From Paraburkholderia sp. PREW-6R (GTDB taxonomy: Bacteria; Pseudomonadota; Gammaproteobacteria; Burkholderiales; Burkholderiaceae): a stretch of 64,000 nucleotides of DNA. This document shows, piece by piece, positions 62,278 to 64,000 of this stretch. The stretch's first letter is position 1; every line of letters begins with the position of its first letter. Where the stretch lies: NCBI RefSeq assembly GCF_039621805.1, contig NZ_CP155073.1:3286001-3350000 (forward strand), written 5' to 3'. The position numbers and the translations under genes were made by a program. The notes beneath the pieces are model-generated. The model worked only from the letters and a program-made list of their open reading frames with translations, ran no database searches and was not told the DNA's origin.

Positions 62278-63495
62278 TCATTGAATCGCGACAATCCGCG
62301 ACAGGCTCGCGACGACGTCGTAGCCGTCCCACACGACGTTCATATCCAGCGCGCGCCCGACCGGCACGACGCGATCGATCCCTCGCAAGCGCCGCGAGAC
62401 GACGAAGTCCTGCAGCTGCGCCTTGTCGATGCCGAAGTAGGTCAGCGTCTGATAGCGCTCGTTCACGATCGGTGCGAGTTGATCCAGCGAAGCCAGCGTC
62501 ACTTCGTGAATCGTGCCGAAATAGCCGCGGCACTCGTCCTGATCGACTGCCACGTCAGCGAGTTCGACGCGATATAGCGTGTTGCCATGCTGCCGGACAG
62601 CGACCACCTGTTCACCGTCCAATGCACGGCGGCAGGCGTGCACGTATTTGTCCATCACCTGTACGGCTTCGGGCGCGTAGCGCGATGCCGCGTAGTCGGC
62701 GAGCGCCGGCCACAGACGCGCCTTTGCCGCGTCGACCTGATGCTCGCTGCCGATCCAAGCGAGAAGCTGCGGCGACGAGCACGCTGCCTGATCCATCAGG
62801 TACAGATCGTTGAACAGGTGATGGCACAACGAACGCAGGCTTTCGACGTCGAGCGCGAGCACCGCTTGCGGCGCCATCGCGCACAGCGAATAGCGGTCCG
62901 AAAAAGCGACCTCGCGCGAGCGCGGCCGGCACGGCAGACTGCGCATGTGTTCGACGGTCTTGTCACCGCCCCACACGAGCCGCGCATCCGCCACGGAGAG
63001 CCAGAAGCGGTTGAGTTCGTCGTCGCGTTCAAAGCGCGTCAACACGATCGAGTCGGCGAGCGCCGCGTGGGTATCCTGCTTCAGAAGCTGGACGATGGCG
63101 TCCACCAGCACGTCCGCCGTCGTGGACTCGCGCGACGGCAGCCGCAACACGCACGTGTTGCCCGACAGCAGGCCGAAGGCTAGAGAAAACGCGAAATTGA
63201 CCGGCACGTTCGACGGGCAGATATGGAACGACAACCCCAAACCCAAGCGCACTTCGTCGCGCGCAGCGAAGCTGTTCGCCAGTTGCGTCAGATTCGACCG
63301 ACGGCACCAGTACGCGAAACTCACGACATCCGGCAGCGACCGCACGTCCGCGCGAGCCAGCAAAGTGCGCGAGAGGTCTGCGAGAAAGTTCACGCGTGCG
63401 GCGTCGAACACCGGCGCGGGCGTGTTGGAGACGGCCTCCCGGTGGCCCGCCAGAATCTCGGTGCTGCGCTGGATATCAACGGGAATACGTATCAC
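62278..63495 (-). CDS. LuxC-like acyl-CoA/acyl-protein reductase
   Basis: A LuxC-family fatty-acyl reductase of 405 residues. It has the aldehyde-dehydrogenase-like fold markers LGLGLSFHICPSNVPVNFAFSLAFGLLSGNTCVLRLPSRES and the catalytic-Cys region LYLMDQAACSSPQLLAWIG. A late segment is VWGGDKTVEHMRSLPC. The start is GTG at 63495 with GAGG five bases upstream; it overlaps the luxE-like gene by 20 bases. LuxC reduces acyl groups handed over by a LuxE-type synthetase to aldehydes. There is no luciferase gene nearby, so the product aldehyde must serve another purpose. Confidence 0.88.
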   Translation of the reverse strand: MIRIPVDIQRSTEILAGHREAVSNTPAPVFDAARVNFLADLSRTLLARADVRSLPDVVSFAYWCRRSNLTQLANSFAARDEVRLGLGLSFHICPSNVPVNFAFSLAFGLLSGNTCVLRLPSRESTTADVLVDAIVQLLKQDTHAALADSIVLTRFERDDELNRFWLSVADARLVWGGDKTVEHMRSLPCRPRSREVAFSDRYSLCAMAPQAVLALDVESLRSLCHHLFNDLYLMDQAACSSPQLLAWIGSEHQVDAAKARLWPALADYAASRYAPEAVQVMDKYVHACRRALDGEQVVAVRQHGNTLYRVELADVAVDQDECRGYFGTIHEVTLASLDQLAPIVNERYQTLTYFGIDKAQLQDFVVSRRLRGIDRVVPVGRALDMNVVWDGYDVVASLSRIVAIQ

Positions 63496-64000
63496 TGCAA
63501 CCTCGTGTCTCAGCGTTCTGGATGCGGCCGTGCACCCTGAAATACGTGCCTTTGCGTCCGCATGGGCAATCGTCGACGCCGACAATCTCACCCAGGTCTT
63601 CGCTCAGCAGCGAGTGGCCCGGATAGCTGTGCGGTATCACCGAAAGCAGCTGGATCAGACCCGGCCTGCCAGGCGGCAGTGCGCCGAAATCCTGCGGGTC
63701 CCGCACGATCACGTCGGACCACGCCGACGCATGCTGATGCCCATGCTCGCATTCCACGAAGATCGAGCCGGTCTGCTCGACCATCCCGTAGTAGTTGTGT
63801 ACGCGCTTCACGCCCGCCACGGCGGCCAGTCGTCGCTTGAATTCCTGATGGCTTACCGCCTGGGCTTGCAACTGCTTCCAGCCGCCGCCGTGAATCAGCA
63901 CGCCATGTTCGATGCCGAGTGTTTTGCCGCTCGCTTCCAGCGCCTGCAAGAGATGCAGCCACACGATGAACGTGAAGCCAAACAGCAGCACCGGCTGATC
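63476..64000 (-). CDS. LuxE-like acyl-protein synthetase, C-terminal part (cut by window end)
   Basis: The last 174 or so codons of an acyl-protein synthetase. Visible segments include VLLFGFTFIVWLHLLQAL, VLIHGGGWKQLQ, HNYYGMVEQTGSIFVECEHGH and a C-terminal Cys-containing DDCPCGRKGTYFRVHGR. These belong to an adenylate-forming LuxE-type fold. The gene starts beyond 64000. It overlaps the luxC-like start, so the two are coupled. It would activate a carboxylic acid for the reductase. Confidence 0.88.
   Translation of the reverse strand, partial: DQPVLLFGFTFIVWLHLLQALEASGKTLGIEHGVLIHGGGWKQLQAQAVSHQEFKRRLAAVAGVKRVHNYYGMVEQTGSIFVECEHGHQHASAWSDVIVRDPQDFGALPPGRPGLIQLLSVIPHSYPGHSLLSEDLGEIVGVDDCPCGRKGTYFRVHGRIQNAETRGCSDTYSR

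Noticed and set aside
60669..62813. 714-codon plus-strand frame opposite the GMC gene
   Set aside because: Arg/His/Ala-rich antisense shadow of a clearly real gene; no domain.
62278..64000. Bioluminescence (lux) operon
   Set aside because: LuxC and LuxE homologues are present but no luxA/luxB luciferase or luxD; the neighbours are sugar and redox enzymes, so the acyl-reduction pair is better explained by glycan or lipid modification.
1..64000. CRISPR arrays, IS elements, prophage genes
   Set aside because: No regularly spaced repeats of CRISPR type, no transposase or integrase-like protein, and no terminal inverted repeats flanking a unit were seen.

Overview
The window looks like the main flagellar, motility and chemotaxis region of a high-GC betaproteobacterium of the Burkholderia/Paraburkholderia type. 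Evidence for this: FlhDC master regulators, a single flagellin followed by fliD-fliT, a chemotaxis operon containing cheD and cheZ, an H-NS gene with a C-terminal AT-hook-like motif, and the Burkholderia-typical DUF2844/DUF3443 pair. Genus-level placement is inferred from gene content only.

Layout. 1-24.2 kb: structural and export genes. fliR (+) converges with the minus-strand flgL-flgK, a YcgR-type flagellar brake, and flgJ-I-H-G-F-E-D-C-B. Divergent flgA and flgM-flgN follow, then a decayed hicB-like antitoxin remnant, then minus-strand flhB-flhA-flhF-flhG-fliA. 24.4-26.3 kb: a secreted DUF2844 protein and a DUF3443 lipoprotein that carries pepsin-like motifs. 26.6-38.1 kb: the mot/che operon motA-motB-response regulator-cheA-cheW-MCP-small ORF-cheR-cheD-cheB-cheY-cheZ, read from a sigma28-type promoter. 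38.3-39.2 kb: flhD-flhC with an unusual upstream region holding two adjacent perfect palindromes.

40-49.3 kb is mostly ordinary: GT4 glycosyltransferase, H-NS, aquaporin Z, histidine phosphatase, a secreted His/Tyr-rich small protein, HAD phosphatase, glucosamine-kinase-like ATPase, tag, an unknown protein, rpsU and an aldo/keto reductase. 49.5-52.8 kb: fliC (textbook sigma28 promoter), fliD, fliT. 53-64 kb: a probable flagellin glycosylation region. It holds a TPR-GT41 glycosyltransferase and a DegT-type sugar aminotransferase (+), converging on a tightly packed minus-strand operon for LuxE-like acyl-protein synthetase (cut by the window end), LuxC-like acyl reductase, GMC oxidoreductase plus small partner, SDR, split transketolase and a hexapeptide acyltransferase.

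Working model: FlhDC turns on the basal body and export genes. FliA, held by FlgM until hook completion, then turns on flgKL, ycgR, flgM, mot/che and fliC; sigma28-like sites are visible at all five. FlhF/FlhG set flagellar position and number, and the 53-64 kb genes probably make and attach an unusual acylated or chain-extended amino sugar. That last cluster is the best candidate for undescribed chemistry. No IS elements, CRISPR arrays, rRNA or convincing tRNA genes were seen.
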